From assembly GCA_002398515.1 (NCBI GenBank), contig DGZL01000108.1:1-17928 (forward strand): a stretch of DNA of 17,928 nucleotides. The letters run 5' to 3'. The notes under the pieces are model-generated. The model made no database searches. It worked only from the letters and a program-made list of their open reading frames with translations, and was not told the DNA's origin. This DNA is from Firmicutes bacterium UBA4981 (lineage in GTDB: Bacteria > Bacillota > SHA-98 > UBA4971). The translations under genes and the position numbers were made by a program. Numbering within the stretch: the first letter of the stretch is position 1; the number at the start of each line of letters is the position of its first letter. This document shows, piece after piece, positions 7,069 to 14,533 of the stretch.

Positions 7069-8226
7069 CTAGAGATTGTAGATTGCACCATGCAATCTCA
7101 TGAGAGCCTTCTCCAGGATGGAACGAGGACAACCAATATTCATTCTGATAAAGCCGTCTCCACCGCTCCCAAAGGAATAACCCTGGTTAACCCAAAGCCT
7201 GGCCTTGTCCAACATGAACCGTTCTAAACCTTCATTATCCATACCAAGTTTCCTGCAATCCAACCAGACCAAGTACGTGCCTTCAGCTTCAACTCCCTCA
7301 ATCTGCGGGATGTTTTCTTTCAAATATCCTGTTAGGAACTGCCGATTACCCTGTAGGTAATCAAGCAGCGCATCCAACCATTTACCTCCCCAAGTATATG
7401 CAGCTTCAGCTGCTATGCCTCCGAAAATTGTCGCCTGTTTCGGCAGGATCAAGCTTCTGAACTCCCTGCGGACCTCCGAATCCGGTATTACCAGGCACGC
7501 TGTTTTCAACCCGGCCAGATTAAAAGTCTTGCTGGGCGCCATACACGTAATACTATTCTCTCTGAATTCATCACAAATAGAAGCTAAGGGGATATGCTTG
7601 TACTCCTTATAAACCAGATCAGAATGGATTTCATCTGAAATCATGACAACTCCGTGCTCCAGGCAAATATTGCCTAACATGGTCAGCTCGTCCCTGGTCC
7701 AAACCCTCCCCACAGGATTATGGGGACTACAGAGAATTAAAGCCTTCGTCCTTGGCTCCTTTGCCTTCTCTTCAAGATCAACGAAATCCATTGTATAACG
7801 ACTGTGTTCATACTTCAGCTGATTATTCAGCACATGGCAGCCACTGTCTCTAATCACGCTGAAGAACGGAGGATAAACAGGGGATTGAAGGATAACCTTG
7901 TCTCCCGGACGGGTAAGAACTTGAAGAAGCCCTCGTATTCCCGGCATGACTCCGGGAGTGAATGCTATCCATTCTTGCTCTATAGTCCAGTTATGTCTTC
8001 GACCGACCCAATCTCCCACTGCCTTGAGGAGACCCGCGGATTCAATGGTGTAGCCGTAGACTCCGTGCCTGGCTCTTTCTACGATGGCATCTCGCACTTC
8101 ACGTGGGGACTCAAAATCCATATCCGCAACCCACATGGGAATTACATCGTCATCTCGCATGTCCCATTTGACGGAGTTTGTACCACGACGCTCAACTGCT
8201 CTGTCAAAGTTGAAGTCAGATTTCAT
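7069..8226 (-). CDS. patB: MalY/PatB-type PLP-dependent aminotransferase or cystathionine beta-lyase
   Basis: A fold-type I PLP enzyme of the MalY/PatB subgroup, which cleaves C-S bonds of cystathionine or cysteine (beta-lyase) and may transaminate. Typical markers are the N-terminal RRGTNSVKWD, VIPMWVADMDF and GVYGYT; CSPHNPVGRVW, SDEIHSDLVY and APSKTFNLAGL with the PLP lysine near residue 233; and the C-terminal RMNIGCPRSILEKAL. The frame is open from ATG 8241, but a GGAGGG lies inside those first codons, 8 bases before ATG 8226, so I set the start at 8226 (MKSDFNFD, 385 aa). A 156-base gap with its own promoter separates it from pdxS. Whether the main activity is C-S lysis or transamination cannot be read from the sequence. 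Confidence 0.9.
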   Translation of the reverse strand: MKSDFNFDRAVERRGTNSVKWDMRDDDVIPMWVADMDFESPREVRDAIVERARHGVYGYTIESAGLLKAVGDWVGRRHNWTIEQEWIAFTPGVMPGIRGLLQVLTRPGDKVILQSPVYPPFFSVIRDSGCHVLNNQLKYEHSRYTMDFVDLEEKAKEPRTKALILCSPHNPVGRVWTRDELTMLGNICLEHGVVMISDEIHSDLVYKEYKHIPLASICDEFRENSITCMAPSKTFNLAGLKTACLVIPDSEVRREFRSLILPKQATIFGGIAAEAAYTWGGKWLDALLDYLQGNRQFLTGYLKENIPQIEGVEAEGTYLVWLDCRKLGMDNEGLERFMLDKARLWVNQGYSFGSGGDGFIRMNIGCPRSILEKALMRLHGAIYNL

Positions 8227-8282
8227 CAGCAGACCCTCCATGATATATGTATCTACGCTTTGACGCCGAACACTGAATCTAA

Positions 8283-8309
8283 TTTATACCCTATCAAGAC
8301 CATTATCAA
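8283..8309 (-). promoter_or_regulatory. Candidate promoter of the patB-type gene
   Basis: On the minus strand TTGATA occurs twice (8304-8309 and 8292-8297), followed by TATAAATTA (8280-8288). The upstream TTGATA is 15 bases from TATAAA or 17 bases from the overlapping TAAATT. It lies 57 bases before the chosen start at 8226. It is a plausible but imperfect sigma-A promoter. Confidence 0.35.
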
Positions 8310-8367
8310 GCACATGATGGGCCCAGTGTCATTTCGAGGCAATATTGAACAGGAAGCAAGAAACCGT

Positions 8368-8456
8368 CATATTCGCCTTGAATATGCGCTATCTTTTGGA
8401 TAAACTGAAATTATGGGAAAACTTTCTCAAGCTACGAAAGCACAATAGATTTCGTA
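8368..8456. promoter_or_regulatory. Two inverted repeats and a weak promoter upstream of the SDH-type protease gene
   Basis: CATATTC (8368-8374) and GAATATG (8380-8386) form a perfect 7-bp palindrome with a 5-base centre. It overlaps a weak -35 (TTGAAT 8378-8383) whose partner TAAACT (8401-8406) is 17 bases away. Farther down, TACGAAA (8433-8439) and TTTCGTA (8450-8456) form a 7-bp hairpin with a 10-base loop, ending 9 bases before the ribosome binding site. The first looks like an operator and the second like a leader hairpin; both are inferences. Confidence 0.35.
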
Positions 8457-8481
8457 ATCAATTCAGAGGAGGACAACTGAC

Positions 8482-9336
8482 ATGACCGGTTCCTTATTCA
8501 GTATCTTGTGGCTGATTCTAATCGCGTCAAGCCTTCTCTCGCCTCTGCTCGACAAAAGGCGAACAGAATCCGCTCGGGTAAGACTTCTAAATACTCTGTC
8601 GCAGAAAAGGGGCTCGCGGGTTATTTCAATGATCCATAGGATGGAAGCGTTTAGTTTCTTAGGAATCCCTATCTCACGACACATTGACATTGAAGACTCA
8701 GAGCAAGTCCTAAGAGCGATAAGACGCACCCCGAACGATATCCCCATCGACATCATACTCCATACACCCGGCGGTCTGGTATTAGCTGCTGAGCAGATTG
8801 CAAGGGCGTTGGCAAGCCATGAAGCGAAAGTTACAGTATTTGTGCCGCACTACGCAATGTCAGGCGGTACGCTTCTGGCGCTTGCAGCGGACGAGATTAT
8901 CATGGATGAACATGCAGTCCTAGGACCCATAGACCCCCAACTTGGAAATTATCCTGCAGTATCCATCCTCAGGGCTATTGAGCAAAAGGACAAGAACTCG
9001 CTGGATGACACCACGCTTATACTGGGCGATATGGCAGCCAAAGCCATGGTGCAAGTCTATGAAAGCGTCTATCATTTGCTGCTGGCAAAATTCCCCGAAG
9101 ACCAAGCACAAGACATTGCAAGAACCTTAACGGAAGGCAGATGGACTCACGATTATCCTATTACTTGCCGAATGCTGCGAGATATGGGACTCGCTGTCTG
9201 CAACGAGATGCCGGGCGAGGTATATCGACTTATGGAGCTCTACCCACAACCTGCCCAGCGCAGGCCTTCTGTTCAATACGTACCTGTGCCTTTTGAGCGA
9301 AGATCCCCGACATCTCCGCCCCGTGGAAAAGACTGA
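8482..9336 (+). CDS. Membrane-anchored SDH-family (ClpP/crotonase-fold) serine protease
   Basis: A 284-residue protein of the serine dehydrogenase proteinase family (PF01972-like), related in fold to ClpP and SppA. Residues about 4-22 (LFSILWLILIASSLLSPLL) form one N-terminal membrane segment, followed by the basic DKRR, so the catalytic domain is probably cytoplasmic. Residues about 45-225 are the protease core: HTPGG (94-98) as oxyanion loop, AMSGGT with the presumed nucleophile Ser127, and DEHAVLGPIDPQLG (142-155). The C-terminal 40 residues are proline- and arginine-rich and probably disordered. GAGGAGG lies 9 bases before ATG 8482. It converges on the 9339-11780 gene with only two bases between stop codons. 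Its substrate is unknown. Confidence 0.87.
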   Translation: MTGSLFSILWLILIASSLLSPLLDKRRTESARVRLLNTLSQKRGSRVISMIHRMEAFSFLGIPISRHIDIEDSEQVLRAIRRTPNDIPIDIILHTPGGLVLAAEQIARALASHEAKVTVFVPHYAMSGGTLLALAADEIIMDEHAVLGPIDPQLGNYPAVSILRAIEQKDKNSLDDTTLILGDMAAKAMVQVYESVYHLLLAKFPEDQAQDIARTLTEGRWTHDYPITCRMLRDMGLAVCNEMPGEVYRLMELYPQPAQRRPSVQYVPVPFERRSPTSPPRGKD

Positions 9337-9338
9337 TG

Positions 9339-11780
9339 TCAGTCGTCTCCCCTGGCAGACGGACACCATGCCAGGCCTACTAGGTGCACAGTTATGTTGG
9401 CAGACGTTGCGCGGATGCTGACTTCCTCCAGTTTTCGGTCTAGAGGGTTGTAGATTTCTGCAACCCTTTCCAATTCCTGCTGGAGTTGTGACTCCAGCTC
9501 TCCGAGTTGAGCCTCTACAGACTGTAAAGTCTCCTCAGCTTGGCTAATGCCGTCGCCGCTCTGCCGCGCCCGGCTTGCGCTTCGAACAGCTGTGCCGACC
9601 CGGGAAAGCGAGGTGGAGCTGATGGACTTACGCCCAAGAAGAACGCCTAGCAATGCGGTGCCTGTGGAAATTGCAGCATCCAGCTTCTTTTGCTGAGCTC
9701 GGGAAGTCTGTCTCTCCAAAGCTTGTCTAGCTCGCCTTTGACGATCCTCAAGTGTCGCCATCTTCGAGGCATATTTCTTCCTGAGGGTTTCTATGGCCTC
9801 GTCGCGGCGCTCGTGTCCTAAATGCTGAAGGCGGATACGAAACTCTCGTTCATCTTCACCGGGTTCAGACACTACTTTCAGGGTCGGACTGGAGAAGAGC
9901 TTCAGAGGCGCCTCAGCGCGCAAAAACTGACTGAACAGCTTCTTCCATCTCTCGTAACTACTTGGATCTGCAGCCGACTGCGGATAATTCGCGAAAACCG
10001 CTCCCTCAAGGGGCGAAGCCTCCAGGTCACTAAGATCCAGATCTAGAGGCTTAGATTCCTTCCAGTCCAGCGCAACCAGCCCCTCGTAAAGAGGCGCCAA
10101 GAAAACATGACGTTGAGATGTGGCTACCCCGTGCTTGGCATTGGTATACTGCACATCAGCCACACCTATAACAGAAGGTACATACACCAGGTCACCCATG
10201 ACGCGGCCTGTCGGCGGCAGGTAAACCTGTCGGATCTTTGGCGAAAGCACCGGGGGTACGGCGCCGGCCTCTTGGAATTTGGTTTGCGGTACCTTGACAC
10301 CGACAGTCTGTACAGGCGTCTCGACAGGCGTCTCGACAAACGAAATATCATCCGTCTCCCCCAACGGGGCAACAGGACGCTTTGACGGCAATGCAGCTAT
10401 CTGGTCTCTTGTCAGCGGACCGGCCAGGTAGGAAAGGACCCACCTCGTCTGGAAAATCACGGGTTCGTCTTCATGAACGCTATGCAGGTAAAACAAACGC
10501 TTCCCGAGACCCGCCAGGATCTGCTCTGTCTTGCGGCGGTCAAATAGACCCCCGGCTGCCGCCCCTTCCAGCCCGGCTAGAACCCGCGCCTTGTCACGCT
10601 CGGTCTGAAGCCTGCCGATAAACCATGTTCCGGCATTGGAAAGGGCCTTGTAATCGAGATCAACCGGGTTCTGAGTTGCCAGGACCAGTCCCAACCCGTA
10701 GGCCCTGGCTTGTTTGAGAAGGGTCAGAAGCGGAGTCTTCGACGGTGGGTTTGCAGTAGGAGGAAGATAGCCGAAAAGCTCATCCATATATAGGATGGCT
10801 CGAAGACTACCGGTTCCGGGCTGAGTGCGTACCCAAGCCAGTATCTCATTTAAGAGCATGGTCACGAAAAACATGCGCTCGCTGTCAGAAAGGTGAGCAA
10901 TAGAAAAGATGGAAACACGCGGTTTGCCGTCTTTAGTATACAAGAAACTGTTGACATCCAGGGGTTCACCCTCCAGCCACGCCTTGAAGCTGGGAGAAGC
11001 CAGCAAGCTGTTAAGCCTCATAGCCAGAGCGAAGCGGTCTTTGGCCGGGTAGAAACTCTCCAGATCCATTACGCCCACCTTGTCCATGGGCGGAGTTTGT
11101 ATTGCCATGATCAGTTCAGGGAGGCCTAAGTTTTGCCCCAGATTCCAGTAACTCTCCAGAATGCCGGAGATTAAGATATGCTCCCGGCTTGTAAGTGGAT
11201 CCGCATCTATACCCAGCAGAGCTAGCAAACCTGTGGCAGTAGCATGTACACGATCGCGGTATGCGTCCCGGTCCTCTTGCAACCGGGACGGAGGAGCGTC
11301 AAAAGAACGCAGGGCGGAAACACCGGGGCCGGCAGAGCTACCCGGCGTATAGACGGTAATATTCACTGCATCCAGGAGCTTCTCAATGCGTTTTCCGCTC
11401 TGGCCCCAATCCTTCAATCCTTTCTGCCACAATTCTGCTTGCGCTACGGCATAGTCGTCCGGGGTATACCCTTTGTTTGCGGCTTCATGGAGGTTTATCC
11501 AAGGACGGAAGTCTTCCGGACGCAAATCGGGGAAAGTCAGAGCCATGTTGCCCAAGTCACCCTTTGGGTCAATAGCAATCACCGGGATACGGTCTATAGC
11601 AGCCTCTTCCAGGATCCCAATGCCCAGTCCGGTCTTGCCGCTTCCCGTCATGCCAATGATGACTGCATGAGTTGTCAGATCTTTCGACTTGTAAAGAACC
11701 AAGTCATCCAGGAGCTTGCCGTGCTCAGGATCATAAGCCTTTCCAAGGTAAAACACGCCGAGTTTCTCGAAATCCTGCAT
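9339..11780 (-). CDS. HerA/DUF87-type ATPase with C-terminal coiled coils
   Basis: An 813-residue P-loop ATPase of the HerA/FtsK-like superfamily. The N-terminus (GVFYLGKAYDPEHGK...KSKDLTTHAVIIG) leads into the Walker A motif GMTGSGKT (43-50) and IDPKGDLGN (70-78); the Walker B-like strand is AILYMDELFGYLPP (328-341), followed by LATQNPVDLDYKALSNAGTW, typical of this superfamily. The linker after residue 470 contains a short ETPVETPV repeat. The C-terminal third is rich in charged coiled coil (about 630-700 and 735-790) around a glycine-rich stretch. GGAGGGG precedes ATG 11780. Relatives move or unwind DNA or drive protein translocation; the actual role is unknown. No partner nuclease (NurA) is nearby, so DNA end resection is not supported. 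Confidence 0.85.
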   Translation of the reverse strand: MQDFEKLGVFYLGKAYDPEHGKLLDDLVLYKSKDLTTHAVIIGMTGSGKTGLGIGILEEAAIDRIPVIAIDPKGDLGNMALTFPDLRPEDFRPWINLHEAANKGYTPDDYAVAQAELWQKGLKDWGQSGKRIEKLLDAVNITVYTPGSSAGPGVSALRSFDAPPSRLQEDRDAYRDRVHATATGLLALLGIDADPLTSREHILISGILESYWNLGQNLGLPELIMAIQTPPMDKVGVMDLESFYPAKDRFALAMRLNSLLASPSFKAWLEGEPLDVNSFLYTKDGKPRVSIFSIAHLSDSERMFFVTMLLNEILAWVRTQPGTGSLRAILYMDELFGYLPPTANPPSKTPLLTLLKQARAYGLGLVLATQNPVDLDYKALSNAGTWFIGRLQTERDKARVLAGLEGAAAGGLFDRRKTEQILAGLGKRLFYLHSVHEDEPVIFQTRWVLSYLAGPLTRDQIAALPSKRPVAPLGETDDISFVETPVETPVQTVGVKVPQTKFQEAGAVPPVLSPKIRQVYLPPTGRVMGDLVYVPSVIGVADVQYTNAKHGVATSQRHVFLAPLYEGLVALDWKESKPLDLDLSDLEASPLEGAVFANYPQSAADPSSYERWKKLFSQFLRAEAPLKLFSSPTLKVVSEPGEDEREFRIRLQHLGHERRDEAIETLRKKYASKMATLEDRQRRARQALERQTSRAQQKKLDAAISTGTALLGVLLGRKSISSTSLSRVGTAVRSASRARQSGDGISQAEETLQSVEAQLGELESQLQQELERVAEIYNPLDRKLEEVSIRATSANITVHLVGLAWCPSARGDD

Positions 11781-11822
11781 AAGAGCTCCCCTCCAAACGC
11801 TTTTCTCCTGCTCTGACCCGAA

Positions 11823-11851
11823 GATATAAAGGGCTTATCGATTAACGGCAA
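11823..11851 (-). promoter_or_regulatory. Candidate promoter of the HerA-type ATPase gene
   Basis: On the minus strand TTGCCG (11846-11851), a 17-base spacer and TATATC (11823-11828). Each hexamer matches the sigma-A consensus at four positions, and the spacing is ideal. It lies about 43 bases before the start codon at 11780. Confidence 0.4.
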
Positions 11852-11864
11852 CGCTATCTTTTGC

Positions 11865-11918
11865 ACCGATTTCTACAGCTAGCAGACTAAATCGGTCTTC
11901 GTATGTACTTTAACATAC
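11865..11918. repeat. Two inverted repeats upstream of the HerA-type ATPase promoter
   Basis: ACCGATTT (11865-11872) and AAATCGGT (11889-11896) are a perfect 8-bp inverted repeat with a 16-base loop, 14 bases upstream of the predicted -35 box. Next to it GTATGT (11901-11906) and ACATAC (11913-11918) form a 6-bp repeat with a 6-base centre. Their position upstream of the promoter suggests regulator binding sites. From 11919 to 12040 I see no gene or clear site. Confidence 0.4.
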
Positions 11919-12229
11919 TCATGACATGATTCCAATAAGTGCAAGACTACAGTCTGACACAATATCGGACTCAAACCCAACAAGTTGCCTAGCGAAATAC
12001 CCTGTCCAACTCTTAGGGATCACGTCGGTTAACACGAACATGGTCGATTACCGACCACTTTTTTCAAAACGCTGCTTCAATTTCAACCACCTTTTTGGAT
12101 TTTCGCAGCAAAAAGCCGATAAGTGGTAGGTTCTCGACCACCCCCAATGGCAAACGTGTATGTTTTTCGACCACATTTCTAGGCTGAAGAGGGATTTTGA
12201 TAGCTCTTTGAGGCTCAGGTGGAAGGTTT

Positions 12230-12291
12230 TCTACCACTTTTTTGGAAAAGGTGGCAGGTTTTCGCCCACCTTTCCCAAAAAATGTGGTCGA
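12230..12291. repeat. Nested 23-bp hairpin inside the palindrome array
   Basis: The left arm 12230-12254 pairs with the right arm 12266-12291. Sixteen of 17 inner positions pair (T6-GG-AAA-GGTGG against CCACC-TTT-CC-A6 around one A-C mismatch), then after one bulged T come five more pairs (ACCAC/GTGGT) and two beyond a mismatch. The loop is 11 bases. A-runs follow and T-runs precede the stem, the reverse of an intrinsic terminator. The structure joins the outer halves of the two flanking array members (12219-12237 and 12284-12303), so the alternatives are mutually exclusive. Confidence 0.7.
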
Positions 12292-12305
12292 TTTTGTGTC
12301 CACAA

Positions 12306-12362
12306 GCCTCAAGTGAAGGGATTCTCTATGGTGAGGTGTTCTATATTCTACCCGCTTGAGGC
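12306..12362. repeat. 8-bp inverted repeat GCCTCAAG/CTTGAGGC in the array
   Basis: GCCTCAAG (12306-12313) and CTTGAGGC (12355-12362) are perfect inverted copies enclosing 41 bases. AAGCC follows several array members (12304, 12391, 12422, 12466), so it may be part of the spacer of the array unit. Confidence 0.5.
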
Positions 12363-12595
12363 ATGATGGTGGTTGATAATCTACCACCAATAAGCCTCGG
12401 GATGGTCGATTTCCGGCCACGCAAGCCGTCGCTCCGAAAAATATGGTTGAAAATCGACCATCAACAAGCCCGAAGGTGGTCGATTACCTATCAACCATCT
12501 GGGCAATTGCTCGGTGGAAGGTTGTAGAAAACCATACGGCAAAAAGGATTTATGGTTGATTTTCAGCCACCTAAGATGTGGCTTCGCAAGATGCG

Positions 12596-12664
12596 GTAGC
12601 AAAGCACACAGTAGGAAGACGATTACTGTCGTTTTACGGGTGGTGGCTATTTCACGATTGCTAC
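12596..12664. repeat. Nested inverted repeats between the array and tRNA-Ala
   Basis: GTAGCAA (12596-12602) and TTGCTAC (12658-12664) are perfect inverted copies. Inside them ACAGTA (12608-12613) and TACTGT (12624-12629) form another perfect repeat with a 10-base loop. No T-run follows. From 12665 to the tRNA 3' end at 12794 I see no gene and no convincing terminator. Confidence 0.4.
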
Positions 12665-12793
12665 TAAGGGGGAGCTCTGTTTCCTTGAATCCACAATGAA
12701 GGAATACATACCGGCATCCGCCGAACGGCAAGAACAAGCCGTAAAGATGAGAGGAGTTTTCTATGTGCTAGGGTCTGGAGATAGTAGATTATC

Positions 12794-12869
12794 TGGTGGA
12801 GACGAGGAGATTCGAACTCCCGACCTCGTGAGTGCGATTCACGCGCTCTCCCAACTGAGCTACGTCCCC
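12794..12869 (-). tRNA. tRNA-Ala (anticodon CGC)
   Basis: A complete 76-base cloverleaf including an encoded CCA end. The acceptor stem GGGGACG/CGTCTCC contains G3-U70, the alanine identity pair; the D arm is GCTC..GAGC, the anticodon stem CGTGA/TCACG with loop ATCGCAC, and the T arm GGGAG-TTCGAAT-CTCCT. The anticodon CGC (12834-12836) reads GCG. It has its own promoter and sits downstream of lysS on the same strand. Open frames covering it on either strand are translations of the tRNA and not genes. Confidence 0.97.
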
Positions 12870-12903
12870 ACCTCAAGATTTCCTTTTGCTCTTCCTCGCT
12901 CCG

Positions 12904-12933
12904 ATCCTAGCACATCCTGCCTCTCCAAGTCAA
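12904..12933 (-). promoter_or_regulatory. tRNA-Ala promoter
   Basis: On the minus strand TTGACT (12928-12933), an 18-base spacer, then TAGGAT (12904-12909) preceded by TGC as an extended -10. This predicts transcription start near 12897, about 28 bases before the mature tRNA 5' end. The -35 matches the consensus at five of six positions. Confidence 0.7.
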
Positions 12934-13023
12934 GGGCGCCAAAAGCAAGCCAGGAGCAAGCAGGGTCAGGATCAAAACAAGAGAACCGCAGCATCAGGCT
13001 TATTCCATCTATGATTACTCGGA

Positions 13024-14529
13024 TTATGCTCTGGGGCGCATCGTCGGAAACAGAATTACATCTCTGATCGAGTCCTGATGAGTAATAAGCATCACCAATC
13101 TGTCAATGCCTATGCCCATGCCTCCTGTAGGCGGCATACCATGTTCAAGAGCAAGCAAGAAATCCTCATCCATCATATGAGCTTCTTCATCGCCCTTGTC
13201 GCGGAGCGCGACTTGCGCTGCGAAGCGTTTCCTCTGGTCAATCGGGTCATTTAGCTCGCTGAAAGCATTAGCCATTTCCCGACCGCCGATAATCAATTCA
13301 AACCTATACGTGTAACGAGGGTCGTCCTTTCTCCTTCTGGCCAGCGGCGATACCTCTATCGGATAGTCTGTAATAAAGGTAGGCATTATTAATTCCGGTT
13401 CGACCAGTTTATCATAAATCTCCGCCAAGACAGCCCCCTGTGAGCTATCCTTTCCTATTTCAACCCCCAGGGAGTCCGCAGCCTCAAGAGCATCCTCATC
13501 AGTCTCAATCTTGGTAAAGTCCACACCTGTATGTTTCAATACTGCATCAACCATAGTCAGCCTGGGCCAGGGAGGCGTAAGATCCACCTCTTCGTCTCCG
13601 CACTTTACCACCGGGGTCCCCAGCACCTTAGTGGCTACATAGTGGATGAGGTTTTCCGCAATATTCATCATATCTGTGTAATCCGCATACGCCTCATAAA
13701 GCTCAAGCATGGTAAACTCGGGATTATGCTTAGTGGATATACCTTCATTTCTGTACACACGGCCAAGCTCGTACACCTTCTCGAGTCCGCCCACTATCAA
13801 ACGCTTCAGATGAAGTTCCAGAGCAATCCGCATATAAAGATCAATATCAAGGGCATTATGGTGCGTAATGAAAGGCCTGGCGCTTGCGCCTCCGGGAATG
13901 GAATGCAAAGAAGAAGTCTCAACTTCAATATAACCTCGGGAATCAAGGAATTCCCTCACCGCCTTGAGCACAGCTGTGCGCTGCAGGAACACTCGGCGCA
14001 CATCAGGATTGACTATAAGGTCAAGATAGCGGTGCCTATAACGAAGGTCCACATCAACCAGGCCGTGCCACTTCTCAGGCAAGGGACGAATGGCCTTGCA
14101 AAGAAGGGTGAATTCTTCTATCTCAACACTTATTTCTCCCCTTCGGGTGCGAAACACCTTGCCTACTACGCCTATGATGTCCCCGATATCCAGGGATGTA
14201 AGAAGCTCGTAGGCATCCTCACCCAGGGAATCAACTTTGGCATAAACTTGTATACGCCCGGAGAGATCCAGGATATCCGCAAAAGTTGCCTTGCCGTGAC
14301 TGCGCATTGCCATCAACCGGCCCGCTATCCTCACGACACTTCCGTCAAGATTGGAAAAATCATCTATGATTTCCGTACTAAGATGGGTCCGCTCAAATCT
14401 GGCTCCGAAAGGATCCACACCATTGGCCCGGAGGGTTTCTAATTTCTGCATCCGAACTCGTACATGTTCGCTGTCAAACTGCGATTGATGTAATTCTCCC
14501 TCGTTCCCTCCGTTACTTTCCAAGTTCAT
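13024..14529 (-). CDS. lysS: Lysyl-tRNA synthetase, class II
   Basis: It charges tRNA-Lys with lysine in the cytosol. At 501 residues it has the usual bacterial length. Residues about 65-145 are the OB-fold anticodon-binding domain (VVRIAGRLMAMRSHGKATFADI). The class II core is intact: RYRHRYLDL (163-171), IPGGASARPFITHHNALD (211-228), motif 2 YRNEGISTKHNPEFTMLELYEAY (259-281), and motif 3 GGMGIGIDRLVMLIT (469-483). The start is ATG 14529, with GAGGTGAT just upstream inside the end of greA; only 4 bases separate the two genes, so they form a greA-lysS operon. No clear terminator is seen in the 150 bases before tRNA-Ala. Confidence 0.98.
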   Translation of the reverse strand: MNLESNGGNEGELHQSQFDSEHVRVRMQKLETLRANGVDPFGARFERTHLSTEIIDDFSNLDGSVVRIAGRLMAMRSHGKATFADILDLSGRIQVYAKVDSLGEDAYELLTSLDIGDIIGVVGKVFRTRRGEISVEIEEFTLLCKAIRPLPEKWHGLVDVDLRYRHRYLDLIVNPDVRRVFLQRTAVLKAVREFLDSRGYIEVETSSLHSIPGGASARPFITHHNALDIDLYMRIALELHLKRLIVGGLEKVYELGRVYRNEGISTKHNPEFTMLELYEAYADYTDMMNIAENLIHYVATKVLGTPVVKCGDEEVDLTPPWPRLTMVDAVLKHTGVDFTKIETDEDALEAADSLGVEIGKDSSQGAVLAEIYDKLVEPELIMPTFITDYPIEVSPLARRRKDDPRYTYRFELIIGGREMANAFSELNDPIDQRKRFAAQVALRDKGDEEAHMMDEDFLLALEHGMPPTGGMGIGIDRLVMLITHQDSIRDVILFPTMRPRA

Positions 14530-14533
14530 CTTA

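Larger units (their letters stand above)
12041..12569. repeat. Array of about nine short degenerate palindromes (TGGTYG-ATTTT-CGACCA type)
   Basis: A gene-free stretch packed with hairpins sharing GTGG/CCAC ends and mostly a 5-base T-rich loop. Clear members: 12041-12057 (TGGTCG-ATTAC-CGACCA), 12123-12141 (GTGGTAG-GTTCT-CGACCAC), 12219-12237 (GTGGAAG-GTTTT-CTACCAC), 12250-12270, 12284-12303, 12367-12389 (TGGTGGT/ACCACCA), 12403-12419 (TGGTCG-ATTTC-CGGCCA), 12443-12461 (ATGGTTG-AAAAT-CGACCAT) and 12553-12569 (TGGTTG-ATTTT-CAGCCA). Decayed copies lie near 12476-12496 and 12514-12534. Stem changes are often paired or become G-T, so pairing appears to be kept. Spacing is irregular, so this is not CRISPR. 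Open frames here carry only repeat-derived residues and look non-coding. It resembles REP/BIME-type palindrome clusters, but the family is not one I recognise. Confidence 0.75.

Noticed and set aside
8463..8756. 97-codon minus-strand open frame opposite the protease gene
   Set aside because: It is a shadow of the plus-strand SDH-type gene, without a ribosome binding site or recognisable domain.
12238..12282. Intrinsic terminator at the T6 ... A6 hairpin
   Set aside because: On both strands the T-run comes before the stem and an A-run after it, the reverse of a terminator.
12041..12569. CRISPR array
   Set aside because: Repeats are short, degenerate and irregularly spaced, with no unique spacers of constant length and no cas genes.
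12064..12737. Two 118-codon open frames on minus with repeated VVENLP and VVDYQP-like stretches
   Set aside because: The recurring residues come directly from the palindromic DNA repeats; no ribosome binding site or domain supports a protein.
12794..12869. tRNA gene as an integration site for the adjacent repeat region
   Set aside because: I found no second copy of the tRNA 3' end in the window and no integrase gene.
12664..12876. Open frame on minus containing GRSSVGRARESHSRGREFESPRLH
   Set aside because: This is the well-known false protein made by translating a tRNA gene; it covers tRNA-Ala(CGC).
12696..13067. Open frame on plus containing DEEIRTPDLVSAIHALSQLSYVP
   Set aside because: It is the antisense translation of the same tRNA, a common annotation artefact.
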